Source: Streptomyces geranii
Lineage (GTDB): Bacteria > Actinomycetota > Actinomycetes > Streptomycetales > Streptomycetaceae
Assembly: GCF_002954775.1 (NCBI RefSeq)
Contig: NZ_PJME01000061.1
Location: 1 to 50,564, forward strand
DNA length: 50,564 bases
Direction: 5' to 3'
Position numbers and translations under genes: made by a program. The notes under the pieces are model-generated. The model was not told the origin of the DNA and made no database searches. It saw only the letters and a list, made by a program, of their open reading frames with translations. Position 1 is the stretch's first letter. Each line of letters starts with the position of its first letter. Of the stretch, positions 41,011 through 49,271 are shown piece by piece.

Positions 41011-41650
41011 TTACTCGCCGTCCGATTGGGGGAAGCCCGGGTGCAGCCGTGGCACCGAGCTGAGCAGCAGCCTCGTGTACGGGTGCTCGGGGTGCCCGAA
41101 GACCTCGGCCGTCGGGCCCGTTTCGACGATCCGTCCCTACGGGGGTGAGTCGGCCCCGGAGGGTGGACTTCCCGCAGCCGGACTCCCCGACCGGTCCGAG
41201 CGTTTCGCCGGGGGCGAGTTCGAGGTCGACGCCGTCGACCGCCGTCGTCACGTGGGGGTCGGTCCCGGTCAGCCGGTCGCTCCAGCCGCGGGGGTCAGTG
41301 CCGGATCGGCCGCCTCGTAGTGTGCGTCGGCGAGCGCGCAGCCCTCGGCGAAGCCGCAGCCGGTGGGCGGTGTGATGAGGTTCGGCGCGAATCCCGGGAA
41401 GGCGAGCAGCCTCCCCTCCGGCTCGTCGGGGTCGGGGTTCGCGCGGAGCGGCGCGAACGGGTGACGTCCAGGGCCGTGGTGGGCGCGTCGACAGGGCGGT
41501 CGCGGGCGGCGGTCCGGCTCATGCCGGGCTTGTGGCGGGGCGACTCCGCGATCCGGTCGCCGACGCGCATCACCGGGTTCAGCGCGGTCAGCGAGTCCTG
41601 GAACACCATGCCGAAGGTGTCCGTGAGGACCTCGCGCCGTCGTCTGTCGG
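41011..41650 (-). pseudogene. Remnants of two peptide-transporter ATPase genes (DppD/DppF-like)
   Basis: Fragments on the minus strand recall oligopeptide ABC ATPases. From upstream: a Q-loop region (FGMVFQDSLTALNPVMRVGD) joins directly to APTTALDVT, losing the signature motif. A shifted frame then gives PNLITPPTGCGFAEGCALAD, the C-terminal oligopeptide-ATPase region. A second ATPase begins at DGVDLELAPGETLGPVGESG with Walker A GCGKSTL and breaks soon after. It resumes in another frame as HPEHPYTRLLLSSVPRLHPG before TAA. Most of both genes has been lost by internal deletions. No intact peptide permease is nearby. Confidence 0.8.
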
Positions 41651-41801
41651 GCAGGCGGTGCCGATCGTGCGGCGGGGTGTCGGCAGCGGCGCCGACCAGG
41701 CGGCCCGGCATGTGCTGCTCCTGGAGGCCGCGATGACCGGACAGCGCGACACGTTCGTCGCGGCGCTGGAGCAGCACTACTACCAGGACGGACGGCGGTA
41801 G
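41646..41801 (+). pseudogene. 3' fragment of an unidentified gene
   Basis: A 51-codon stretch ending in TAG shows strong GC at third codon positions and reads like a protein C terminus (HVLLLEAAMTGQRDTFVAAL). There is no start and the upstream frame runs into the antisense of the ATPase remnant. I do not recognise the family. Its end is duplicated: 41781-41807 is repeated with small changes at 41811-41836. Confidence 0.5.
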
Positions 41802-41836
41802 GCCGCCCTGTACCAGGACGGGCAGCGGTAGCCGCC
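41781..41836 (+). repeat. Direct repeat of about 27 bases
   Basis: TACCAGGACG followed by a GC-rich stretch ending GTAGGCCGCC occurs twice with a 30-base period. The first unit covers the end of the orphan fragment, the second fills the gap before the dehydrogenase stop. Confidence 0.8.
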
Positions 41837-41839
41837 TCG

Positions 41840-42829
41840 TTACGGCACCACCACGATCTTCCGCCCCACCCCTGACGCGAACTGCTCCAACGCCTGCGGG
41901 TAGTCGGCCAGCGGCAGCCGGTCGCTGATGAACACCTCCGGGTCCAGCGCCCCCGCCGCGAACAGCTCCGCCGCCCGTTCGAAGCTGTGCAGGACCGCCA
42001 TCGAACCGGTGATGGTGATCTCCTGGTTGTAGACGCGGTACGGGTCGATCGTGACCCGCGTCGCGTAGTCCGCCACCCCGAACTGCAGGAACGTGCCGGC
42101 CTTCGCCACCCGGTCCAGGCCGTCCTGGATCGCCGCCGCGTTGCCCGTCGCGTCGATCACCACGTCCCAGCCCTGGGGGCGGTCCAGCTCGGCCGCGTTC
42201 GTCGCCGATCCGGACACGCCCAACAGCTGGGCCGTGGACAGGCGTTGGGCGTTGATGTCGACCACGTCGACACTCGCCGCGCCCGTCCGCTTCGCCAGCT
42301 CCAGCATCATCAGGCCCATCGTCCCCGAGCCGTAGATCAGGACGTGGGCGCCCAGACGGGTTCGGAGTACGTCGTAACCCCTCACCGCGCACGACAGTGG
42401 CTCCACCAGCGCCGCGTCCTGGGTGCGGATGTGCTCCGGGAGCCGTACGCAGTTGGCGGCCGGGGCCACCGCGTACTGGGCCGCGCCGCCCGCCGTCGTC
42501 ACGCCGATCGCCGCCCAGCGTTCGCAGAGGTTGTTGTGGCCCGTGCGGCAGTAGCGGCACTCGTGGCAGTAGAGGGAGGGGTCCACCGCCACCCGGTCGC
42601 CGAGCGACAGTTCCGTGACCTGTGTGCCCACGCCCACCACCTCCCCCGCGAACTCGTGCCCCGGCACGATCGGCAGCGTCGGGGCGAACTCGCCCTGGAG
42701 GATGTGCAGATCGGTGCCGCACAGGCCGCAGGCCGCCACCTCGACGACGACCTCGCGGGGGCCGGGAGTCGGGTCCGGGACCTCCATGACGACGGCCTTG
42801 CCCACGGACTCGATGACCGCTGCCTTCAC
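41840..42829 (-). CDS. Zinc-binding alcohol/polyol dehydrogenase
   Basis: A 329-residue medium-chain dehydrogenase. The catalytic zinc site includes CGLCGTDLH and GHEFAGEVVGVG. The structural zinc cysteines are in CHECRYCRTGHNNLC, and the NAD site is VLIYGSGTMGLMMLE. It resembles sorbitol or threonine dehydrogenase-like members. The GTG start at 42829 overlaps the permease stop (GTGA). As the last gene of a sugar-uptake operon it likely oxidises the imported polyol or sugar. Confidence 0.9.
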   Translation of the reverse strand: MKAAVIESVGKAVVMEVPDPTPGPREVVVEVAACGLCGTDLHILQGEFAPTLPIVPGHEFAGEVVGVGTQVTELSLGDRVAVDPSLYCHECRYCRTGHNNLCERWAAIGVTTAGGAAQYAVAPAANCVRLPEHIRTQDAALVEPLSCAVRGYDVLRTRLGAHVLIYGSGTMGLMMLELAKRTGAASVDVVDINAQRLSTAQLLGVSGSATNAAELDRPQGWDVVIDATGNAAAIQDGLDRVAKAGTFLQFGVADYATRVTIDPYRVYNQEITITGSMAVLHSFERAAELFAAGALDPEVFISDRLPLADYPQALEQFASGVGRKIVVVP

Positions 42830-43686
42830 TTCACGGCTCCCAGTGACAGGCCCTGGACCAGTTTGTCCTGGGCGGCGAACCCCGCGGTGAGCACCGGCAG
42901 GGAGATGACGAGCGACGCGGCGCACACCTTCGCCAGGAACAGGCCCTGGCTGGTGATGAAGCCGGTGAGGAAGACGGGGGCCGTCTCGGCGACGACTCCC
43001 GTCAGCACCCGGGCGAACAGCAGCTCGTTCCAGCTGAAGATGAAGCAGATCAGGGATGTCGCCGCGATGCCGGGGAGGGCTATCGGTGCCACCACCCGGG
43101 TCAGGATCGTCGGCAGCCTCGCGCCGTCGATCTGGGCCGCCTCGATGATCGCCACCGGGACCTCGGAGAGGAAGGAGTGCATCATCCACACCGCGATCGG
43201 CAGGTTCATGGACGTGTAGAGGACGACCAGCAGCCAGATGTTGTCCAGCAGGCCGGTGTTCTTCGCGAAGAGGTAGATCGGCAGCAGGCCCGCCACCACC
43301 GGCAGCATCTTCGTCGACAGGAAGAAGAACAGGACGTCCGTCCACTTCCGGACCGGGCGGATCGACAGGGCGTACGCCGCCGGGAGGGCCAGGAGCAGCA
43401 CGAGCAGCGTCGAAGTCAGCGACGCCACCGTCGAGTTGACCAGCGACGGCCAGGGGCTCGCCCCGCCTCCCGTGCCGAAGAACTCGCGGTAGCCGTCGAG
43501 GGTCAACGCGGCCCCGAAGGACGGGGGGTTGGTCGCCGCGTCCTCCTCCGAGTGGAAGGAGGTCAGGGCCATCCAGGCGATCGGGAGGAAGAAGAGGATG
43601 CCCGCCAGCCAGGCCAACAGGCCGAGGCCCAGGCCCGTTTGCCGGGTGCGGCGCGGACGTACGACCGCAGCGGTGTTCTCGCTCAT
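42826..43686 (-). CDS. Sugar ABC transporter permease (MalG-like)
   Basis: A 286-residue inner-membrane permease with six hydrophobic helices and the EAA loop EAAQIDGARLPTILTRVVAP that docks the ATPase. The ATG overlaps the stop of the first permease (ATGA). It belongs to the CUT1 carbohydrate uptake class. No ATPase gene lies in the operon. Confidence 0.92.
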   Translation of the reverse strand: MSENTAAVVRPRRTRQTGLGLGLLAWLAGILFFLPIAWMALTSFHSEEDAATNPPSFGAALTLDGYREFFGTGGGASPWPSLVNSTVASLTSTLLVLLLALPAAYALSIRPVRKWTDVLFFFLSTKMLPVVAGLLPIYLFAKNTGLLDNIWLLVVLYTSMNLPIAVWMMHSFLSEVPVAIIEAAQIDGARLPTILTRVVAPIALPGIAATSLICFIFSWNELLFARVLTGVVAETAPVFLTGFITSQGLFLAKVCAASLVISLPVLTAGFAAQDKLVQGLSLGAVK

Positions 43687-44624
43687 GATCGGGACGCCTC
43701 CTCGCGGAACAGGGACGACACCACGCGCAGCGCGAAGGTCGCGATGACGATCGAGCCGATGACCACCAGGACGCCGGCCGCCGATGCCAGGCCGTTCTCG
43801 TGGGCCTGGTAGAAGCTCTGGTAGACGGTGTAGGGGAGGTTCGCCGTGCCCAGGCCGCCCGAGGTGATCGTGAAGACCGCGTCGAAGTTCTGGACGATGT
43901 AGATCGAGCCCAGCAGCGCGCCGAGTTCGAGGTAGCGGCGCAGGTGAGGGAGCGTCAGGTGGCGGAAGATCTGCCAGTCGTTCGCGCCGTCGACCTTCGC
44001 CGCCTCGATCTGCTGCTGGTCGCGGCTCTGCAGTCCCGCCAGCAGGATCAGCATCATGAACGGCGTCCACTGCCAGACCAGCGCCGCCTCCACCGCGAGC
44101 AGCGGGGTGTTGGAGATCCAGTCCGGCTGCGGGCCCCCGACGTAGTGCAACAGGCCGTTCAGCAGGCCGTATTCGGGGTTGTAGAGCACGTGCTTCCAGA
44201 GCAGGGCCGCCGCCACCGGGACCACCAGGAAGGGCGCGATGAGGAGGGTGCGGACCAGGCCCCGGCCCCGGAACCTGCGGTCCAGGAGGAGGGCCAGGCC
44301 GAGGCCCAGGACCAGGCTCGCCAGGACCACGGCCGCCGTGAGCAGGATCGTCGTCCACACCGAGTGGCGCAGGTCCGCGTCGGTCAGGACCTCCGTGTAG
44401 TTGGCGAGGCCCGTGAAGCGGCGGGCGTCCGGGTAGAGCGCGTTCCAGTCGAAGAAGGAGATCACCAGCGTGGCCACGAAGGGGAGTTGGGTCACGGCGA
44501 TCATGAAGATCAGGGCGGGCAGGAGCGGGGCCCGGGTGGCCCAGGCGCGGAGGCGGTCCGAAGGGGGCTTCTCCGCGCGTGCGGTCGGTGCGGCTGTCGG
44601 TGCGGCTGTCGTCGTCGCGGTCAT
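43683..44624 (-). CDS. Sugar ABC transporter permease (MalF-like)
   Basis: A 313-residue permease. An Ala/Thr-rich cytoplasmic N terminus of about 30 residues precedes six helices. The EAA loop reads EAAKVDGANDWQIFRHLTLP. It starts at an ATG overlapping the binding-protein stop and pairs with the following MalG-like subunit. Confidence 0.92.
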   Translation of the reverse strand: MTATTTAAPTAAPTARAEKPPSDRLRAWATRAPLLPALIFMIAVTQLPFVATLVISFFDWNALYPDARRFTGLANYTEVLTDADLRHSVWTTILLTAAVVLASLVLGLGLALLLDRRFRGRGLVRTLLIAPFLVVPVAAALLWKHVLYNPEYGLLNGLLHYVGGPQPDWISNTPLLAVEAALVWQWTPFMMLILLAGLQSRDQQQIEAAKVDGANDWQIFRHLTLPHLRRYLELGALLGSIYIVQNFDAVFTITSGGLGTANLPYTVYQSFYQAHENGLASAAGVLVVIGSIVIATFALRVVSSLFREEASRS

Positions 44625-45991
44625 CGTCCCTCGTACTCCTCGGAGATCTCCGCTGCCAGCTTCTGGGACTTCCTCAGGGCCGACTCGACGGACTGGCGTC
44701 CGGCGATGGCCGCGCTGATCTCCTGCGAGACCTTGGTGCCGAGATCGGTGAACTCGGGAATGCCGACGAACTGGATCCCGGGCGCCGGGCGTTGCTGCAC
44801 CCCGGGGTCGTTCGGGCGGGCGCCCTCGATGGCCTCCTTCGTCATCTCCTGGAAGGCGGCGGCCTCTTGGCGGTAGTCGGCGTTCTCGTACGTCGAAGCG
44901 CGTTTGCCCGCAGGGACGTTGGACCAGCCGATCTCGTCGCCGACCAGCTGCTCGTACTCCTTGCTGGACGCCCAGGACACGAACTTCCAGGCGTCGTCCG
45001 GGTTCCGGGACGCCTTCTGGATTCCCCAGGCCCAGGTGTAGAGCCAGCCGGAGGACTCCGTCTTCTCGACGGGCGCCGGTACGTAGCCGATCTTCCCCTT
45101 GACCGGGGAGTTCGCCGACTCCAGCGAACCGGCCGCGGAGGTGGCGTCGTACCACATGGCCACCTTGCCCTGGGTCATGTTGTTCAGGCACTCGGCGAAG
45201 CCGGACTGCGGGGCGCCGGACTCGCCGTGCTCGCGCACCAGGTCGACGTAGAAGGTCACCGCCTGTTTCCACTCGGGGGAGTTGAGCCGTGCCTTCCAGT
45301 CCTTGTCGAACCAGGTCCCGCCGAAGGTGTTCACCACCGTCGTCAGCGGGGCCATCACCTCGCCCCAGCCCGGCAGCCCGCGTAGACAGATGCCCTTCAT
45401 GCCCGACTCGGCGCCGTCGACCTCCGCCGCCAGGTCGGCGACCTCGGTCCAGGTGGGGTGCGGGGGCATGGTGAGGCCCTTCGCCTCGAACACGTCCTTG
45501 CGGTACATCAGGAAGGACGACTCGCCGTAGAAGGGCTGGCCGTACAGCTTGCCGTCGTCGCCGGTGAGGGACTCGCGCATCGGCTTCAGGACGTCCTGTT
45601 CGTCGTACGCGACGTCCTTCGCGACGTACGTGTCCATCTCGTGCAGCCAGCCGTTGCGGGCGTAGATCGGTATCTCGTAGTTGGAGAGGGTCGCGACGTC
45701 GTACTGGCCCGCCTGGTTGGCGAAGTCCTGGCTGATCTTGTCGCGGACGTCGTTCTCGGGCAGGACGGTGAAGTTGACCTCGATGCCGGTCTCTTCGGTG
45801 AAGTGGGCCACGGTGAGCTTCTGCAACTCCACCATCTGCGGGTTGTTGACCATCAGTACGTTGATGGCGTCGCCGCCGGAACCGGACCCGCCCGCTCCGG
45901 CCCAGCAGCCGGAGAGCAGCGGGGCGAGCAGCGTCCCTGCGGCGGCCAGGGCGAGCGTCGCTCGCGGCCTCCGTCGGCTCGGGGTTCGCAT
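44621..45991 (-). CDS. Sugar-binding lipoprotein of an ABC transporter
   Basis: A 456-residue extracellular solute-binding protein (family 1). The signal peptide ends with lipobox LLSGC near residue 29, so the mature protein is lipid-anchored. Family blocks include LPENDVRDKISQDFANQAGQ, YGQPFYGESSFLMYRKD and GWLYTWAWGIQKASRNPDDA. AGGAG lies 6 bases before the ATG at 45991. An ATG upstream would place extra residues before the signal peptide and is rejected. The protein resembles polyol/sugar binders, but the ligand is not determined. Confidence 0.92.
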   Translation of the reverse strand: MRTPSRRRPRATLALAAAGTLLAPLLSGCWAGAGGSGSGGDAINVLMVNNPQMVELQKLTVAHFTEETGIEVNFTVLPENDVRDKISQDFANQAGQYDVATLSNYEIPIYARNGWLHEMDTYVAKDVAYDEQDVLKPMRESLTGDDGKLYGQPFYGESSFLMYRKDVFEAKGLTMPPHPTWTEVADLAAEVDGAESGMKGICLRGLPGWGEVMAPLTTVVNTFGGTWFDKDWKARLNSPEWKQAVTFYVDLVREHGESGAPQSGFAECLNNMTQGKVAMWYDATSAAGSLESANSPVKGKIGYVPAPVEKTESSGWLYTWAWGIQKASRNPDDAWKFVSWASSKEYEQLVGDEIGWSNVPAGKRASTYENADYRQEAAAFQEMTKEAIEGARPNDPGVQQRPAPGIQFVGIPEFTDLGTKVSQEISAAIAGRQSVESALRKSQKLAAEISEEYEGR

Positions 45992-46004
45992 GGATCGCTC
46001 CTGG

Positions 46005-46018
46005 ATGTATGGGTACAT
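46005..46018. promoter_or_regulatory. Inverted repeat before the sugar-binding protein gene
   Basis: ATGTA-TGGG-TACAT lies 13 bases upstream of the ATG at 45991, overlapping the likely leader or -10. It may be a DeoR-type operator. The arms are short. Confidence 0.4.
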
Positions 46019-46046
46019 AAGGGGCATTGGTGGGTGTGTGGGGGTA

Positions 46047-46074
46047 GGGCTTGGGGCTTGGGGCTTGGGGCTTG
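46047..46074. repeat. Four 7-base tandem repeats GGGCTTG
   Basis: Four exact GGGCTTG units lie between the DeoR gene stop and the binding-protein start. Length variation here could change promoter spacing. Confidence 0.9.
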
Positions 46075-46088
46075 GGGTCTCGGGCGGG

Positions 46089-46856
46089 TCAGACTCGGAT
46101 GACCTGCGGTCCTTGCAGCGAATAGCGGTGTGCCTCCGCCGTGGGCAGCAGCGTGCTCGTGACGATCGTCTCCAGGTCGCCGATCTCGGCGAACCTGCAG
46201 AAGCTCACCGCCCCGAACTTGGTGTGCACGCCCGCGAACACCGTGCGCCGCGACGCCCGGATCGCCTGCGCCTTGACCTCGCTCACGGCGGGGTCGGGGG
46301 TGGTCAGGCCGTGTTCGCGGGAGATGCCGTTGGCGCCGATGTAGGCCAGGTCCAGGACGAAGCCGGCCAGCATCTTCGTCGTCCAGTGGTCGACCGTCGC
46401 GAGGGTGCCCGGGCGGACCCGGCCGCCGAGCAGCAGGACCGAGGTGTTCTCGGCCTCCGCGAGCGTGCCCGCGACGGGCAGGGACGCGGTCACCACGGTC
46501 AGCGGCCGATCCCTGGGCAGGGCCTCGGCGATGAGCTGCGGGGTGAACCCCTCGTCGACGAAGACCGTTTCGGCGTCCCCGAGCAACTCGGCCGCCGCGG
46601 CGGCGATCCGGCGCTTCTCGGGGACGTGGCTGGTGGCGCGGAAGGCGAGGGTCGTCTCGAAGCCGGCGCTCTCCACGGGGTAGGCGCCGCCGTGGGTCCT
46701 GCGGACCAGACCGTGGTCCTCCAGGGCGCGCAGATCCCGGCGTACGGTCTCCTTGGCCACGCCCAGTTCGGCGGCGAGCGTGCTCACGTCGACCGAACCG
46801 GTGGTGCGGGCGGCGCGCACGATGTGCCGCTGGCGGTCTTCCGCGGTTCCGGTCAT
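46089..46856 (-). CDS. DeoR-family sugar regulator
   Basis: A 255-residue regulator with an N-terminal DeoR helix-turn-helix (TLAAELGVAKETVRRDLRALE, then GLVRRTHGGAYP). The C-terminal sugar-phosphate sensor domain has VFVDEGFTPQLIAEAL, LLGGRVRPGTLATV and AYIGANGISREHGLTTPD. It is upstream of, and co-directional with, the sugar ABC operon and most likely represses it until a phosphorylated sugar is present. Confidence 0.92.
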   Translation of the reverse strand: MTGTAEDRQRHIVRAARTTGSVDVSTLAAELGVAKETVRRDLRALEDHGLVRRTHGGAYPVESAGFETTLAFRATSHVPEKRRIAAAAAELLGDAETVFVDEGFTPQLIAEALPRDRPLTVVTASLPVAGTLAEAENTSVLLLGGRVRPGTLATVDHWTTKMLAGFVLDLAYIGANGISREHGLTTPDPAVSEVKAQAIRASRRTVFAGVHTKFGAVSFCRFAEIGDLETIVTSTLLPTAEAHRYSLQGPQVIRV

Positions 46857-47171
46857 GCGCTCACCTGCCCTGCCGCGCTGTCTGCCCGTTCGGGCCTCAT
46901 GGGGGAAGTTCTACAGCGGGTGGGGGGCGGCGACCAGGCCTGTTACGAGGGTGATGGTGCCCGCGTGTGCCCGTTCGGGCGGAGGGGGCCGCTGGCTCGA
47001 TCGGTGCGGTCGGGTCGCGACCGACGGTCCGTCGTGGCTGGTCGCGCAGTTCCCCGCGCCCCTGACTGTGCGCTGTCGCGCCACAGTCAAGGGTCGGCGG
47101 CCGTGCCCGAACAGGGCTGCGGACGGGCCCGTTCGGTGCCCGTCCGCCGTATCGGGGCTGTCGTGGGGGTG
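46857..47171. other. Intergenic region with dispersed repeat copy C
   Basis: A 315-base gap between the udh stop and the DeoR start, both on the minus strand. Positions 47030-47063 are identical to the repeat at 8011-8044. A hairpin TGACTGTG-N11-CACAGTCA (47063-47089) follows and could end udh transcription. No gene is seen. Confidence 0.75.
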
Positions 47172-48005
47172 TCAGTACGGCCAGATCGGCGGGTCCGTCA
47201 CGAAGGCGCCGCCCAGGTTGGCGTGCGCCTCGTTGCCGGGCTGGAGTTCGCCCTGTTCGGCGATCAGTTTCTCGGCGTACGGCTCGGAGTCGTCCTGCGG
47301 GTCGTAGCCGAGCGCCCGCGCGCTGCCGAGGTCCCACCAGAGGCGGGTGTTGGCGGAGGAGCCGTAGACGACGGTGTGGCCGACGTCCTCGGCGGTCAGG
47401 GCCGCGTGGAGGAGGCGGGCGCCGTCCGCGGGGCTCATCCAGATCGACAGCATGCGGACGGTCGTCGGCTCGGCGAAGCAGGAGCCGATGCGTACGGAGA
47501 CGGTCTCCAGGCCGTGCTTGTCCCAGTAGAGCTGGGCCAGGTCCTCGCCGAAGGACTTGGAGAGGCCGTAGAAGGTGTCCGGGCGGTGCGGGGTGTCGAC
47601 CGGGATCAGCGGATCGGTTCCCTCGGGGCGGGGCGTGTAGCCCACGGCGTGGTTGGAGGAGGCGAAGACGATCCGTCCGACGCCCTCCTCGCGCGCGGCC
47701 TCGTACAGGTTGTACGTCCCCTCGATGTTCGCCCTGAGGATCTTGTCGAAGGTCGATTCAAGGGAGATGCCCGCGAGGTGGACGATCGCGTCGACGCCCC
47801 GCACGGCCTCGCGCAGTGCCGCCCGGTCGGTGAGGTCCGCGGTGATCGCGTCCGGCTCGCCCTCGATGGGGAGTAGGTCGAGGAGGCGCAGGTCGTAGCC
47901 GTAGGACGGGAGCAGGTCCCGCATCAGGGTGCCGAGTCCGCCGGCGGCGCCGGTGAGCAGAACGGTGCGGGGAGCGGTTCGGGGAACGGTGCGAGGGGCG
48001 GGCAT
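47172..48005 (-). CDS. udh: Uronate dehydrogenase
   Basis: Short-chain NAD enzyme that oxidises D-galacturonate or D-glucuronate to the aldarate lactone. The 277-residue protein has the Rossmann motif TGAAGGLGTLMRDLLP near residue 18, FASSNHAVGY with the catalytic Ser, and YGLSKSFGEDLAQLY with the Tyr-x-x-x-Lys pair. These details fit uronate dehydrogenase better than general epimerases. AAGGAG lies 7 bases before the ATG. It is divergent from kdgD, which supports an aldarate pathway role. Confidence 0.85.
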   Translation of the reverse strand: MPAPRTVPRTAPRTVLLTGAAGGLGTLMRDLLPSYGYDLRLLDLLPIEGEPDAITADLTDRAALREAVRGVDAIVHLAGISLESTFDKILRANIEGTYNLYEAAREEGVGRIVFASSNHAVGYTPRPEGTDPLIPVDTPHRPDTFYGLSKSFGEDLAQLYWDKHGLETVSVRIGSCFAEPTTVRMLSIWMSPADGARLLHAALTAEDVGHTVVYGSSANTRLWWDLGSARALGYDPQDDSEPYAEKLIAEQGELQPGNEAHANLGGAFVTDPPIWPY

Positions 48006-48260
48006 CCCGGTTCTCCTTGGGGTCGGACTCCTGGAGGGATCTCCTCGACGGGTAGCCGCATGCATGTACGGCATTCATATCCGTGGACACGCTATGAAGG
48101 GGTGCCGGGTGTCGTCAAGTGTGACGCAGTCCTGCGAATTCCGCCCCCTGCTCGGTCGTCGACCGGCTTGACCGGCCCCGCGGGGGCCCTTAGCGTGAAT
48201 GTGTTCAGAAATGTAGATGCCGGTCAGATTCATGTACGGCTGCATGCCCAGGGAGACCCC
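48006..48260. promoter_or_regulatory. Shared udh/kdgD promoter region
   Basis: CATGTACGGC occurs at 48063-48072 and again at 48231-48240, one copy close to each gene start, with ATTCAT beside both. TTCAGAAATGTAGATG lies between. The paired sites suggest one regulator controlling both directions. No regulator gene is adjacent except the DeoR gene 1.1 kb away. Confidence 0.45.
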
Positions 48261-49271
48261 GTGACGCCAGCGCCCCTCGCCACCCGACTCACCGTCCCGA
48301 GCGGCCCGCTGTTCTTCCCCGTCACCGCCTACGGCCCCGACGGCTCCCTCGACCTCGACGTCTACCGCGCGCATGTGCGCCAGGGGGTGGAGGCGGGCGC
48401 CGCGGCCGTCTTCGCCTGCTGCGGCACCGGGGAGTTCCACGCGCTGACCCCCGAGGAGTTCCAGGACTGCGTACGGGCGGCGGTGGAGGAGACCGCCGGG
48501 CGGGTACCCGTCGTCGCGGGCGCCGGATACGGCACCGCACTCGCCGTACGCTTCGCGCGGTTCGCGGCGGAGGCCGGGGCCGACGGGCTGCTCGCCATGC
48601 CGCCGTACCTGGTGGTGGCCGGGCAGGAGGGACTCCTGCGCCACTACCGGGAGCTGGCCGCGGCCACCGACCTGCCGGTGATCGTCTACCAGCGCGACAA
48701 CGCCGTCTTCACACCCGGGACCGTGGTGGAACTGGCGCGCACGGACGGGGTCATCGGGCTCAAGGACGGGGTCGGCGACCTGGACCTGATGCAGCGGATC
48801 GTGAGCGCGGTACGCGTCGAGGCGCCCGGCGACTTCCTGTACTTCAACGGCCTGCCGACCGCCGAACTGACCGGCCTCGCCTACAAGGGCATCGGCGTCA
48901 CCCTGTACTCGTCGGCCGTCTTCTGCTTCGCTCCCGAGATCGCCCTCGCCTACCACCGGGCGCTCAACACCGGCGACGACGAGACCGTCAACCGCCTGGT
49001 CGACGGCTTCTATCGGCCGTTCGTGGAGCTGCGGGCGCAGGGGCGCGGATACGCCGTGTCGCTGGTCAAGGCGGCGGTACGGCAGGCCGGGCTGGACGTG
49101 GGCGAGGTCCGGCCGCCGCTGCACGAGCCGGGCGAGGAGCATGTGAAGCAGCTGGCCCGGCTTGTCGAGCGGGGGTACGCGCTGGTGGGTGGGGCGACCG
49201 GCGCGGGGGTAGGTACGGGGGCTGAGGTGGCCGGTTCCGCGGCCGGTTCCGAGTTCGAGGAGCGTGTGTGA
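48261..49271 (+). CDS. kdgD: 5-dehydro-4-deoxyglucarate dehydratase
   Basis: DapA-superfamily enzyme that decarboxylates and dehydrates 5-keto-4-deoxyglucarate to 2-oxoglutarate semialdehyde. The 336-residue sequence has FFPVTAYGPDGSLDLD, FACCGTGEFHALTPEEF, the Tyr in VIVYQRDNAVF and the Schiff-base Lys in GLKDGVGDLDLM. The CCGTGEF form of the carboxylate site fits KdgD. GTG at 48261 has GGGAG 5 bases upstream. A Gly/Ala/Val-rich tail of about 25 residues follows the normal end. The stop overlaps the next gene (GTGA). Confidence 0.93.
   Translation: MTPAPLATRLTVPSGPLFFPVTAYGPDGSLDLDVYRAHVRQGVEAGAAAVFACCGTGEFHALTPEEFQDCVRAAVEETAGRVPVVAGAGYGTALAVRFARFAAEAGADGLLAMPPYLVVAGQEGLLRHYRELAAATDLPVIVYQRDNAVFTPGTVVELARTDGVIGLKDGVGDLDLMQRIVSAVRVEAPGDFLYFNGLPTAELTGLAYKGIGVTLYSSAVFCFAPEIALAYHRALNTGDDETVNRLVDGFYRPFVELRAQGRGYAVSLVKAAVRQAGLDVGEVRPPLHEPGEEHVKQLARLVERGYALVGGATGAGVGTGAEVAGSAAGSEFEERV

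Noticed and set aside
41000..41251. Intact 83-residue ATP-binding protein
   Set aside because: It has a Walker A motif but no signature or Walker B, and the true C terminus continues in another frame, so it is a pseudogene fragment.
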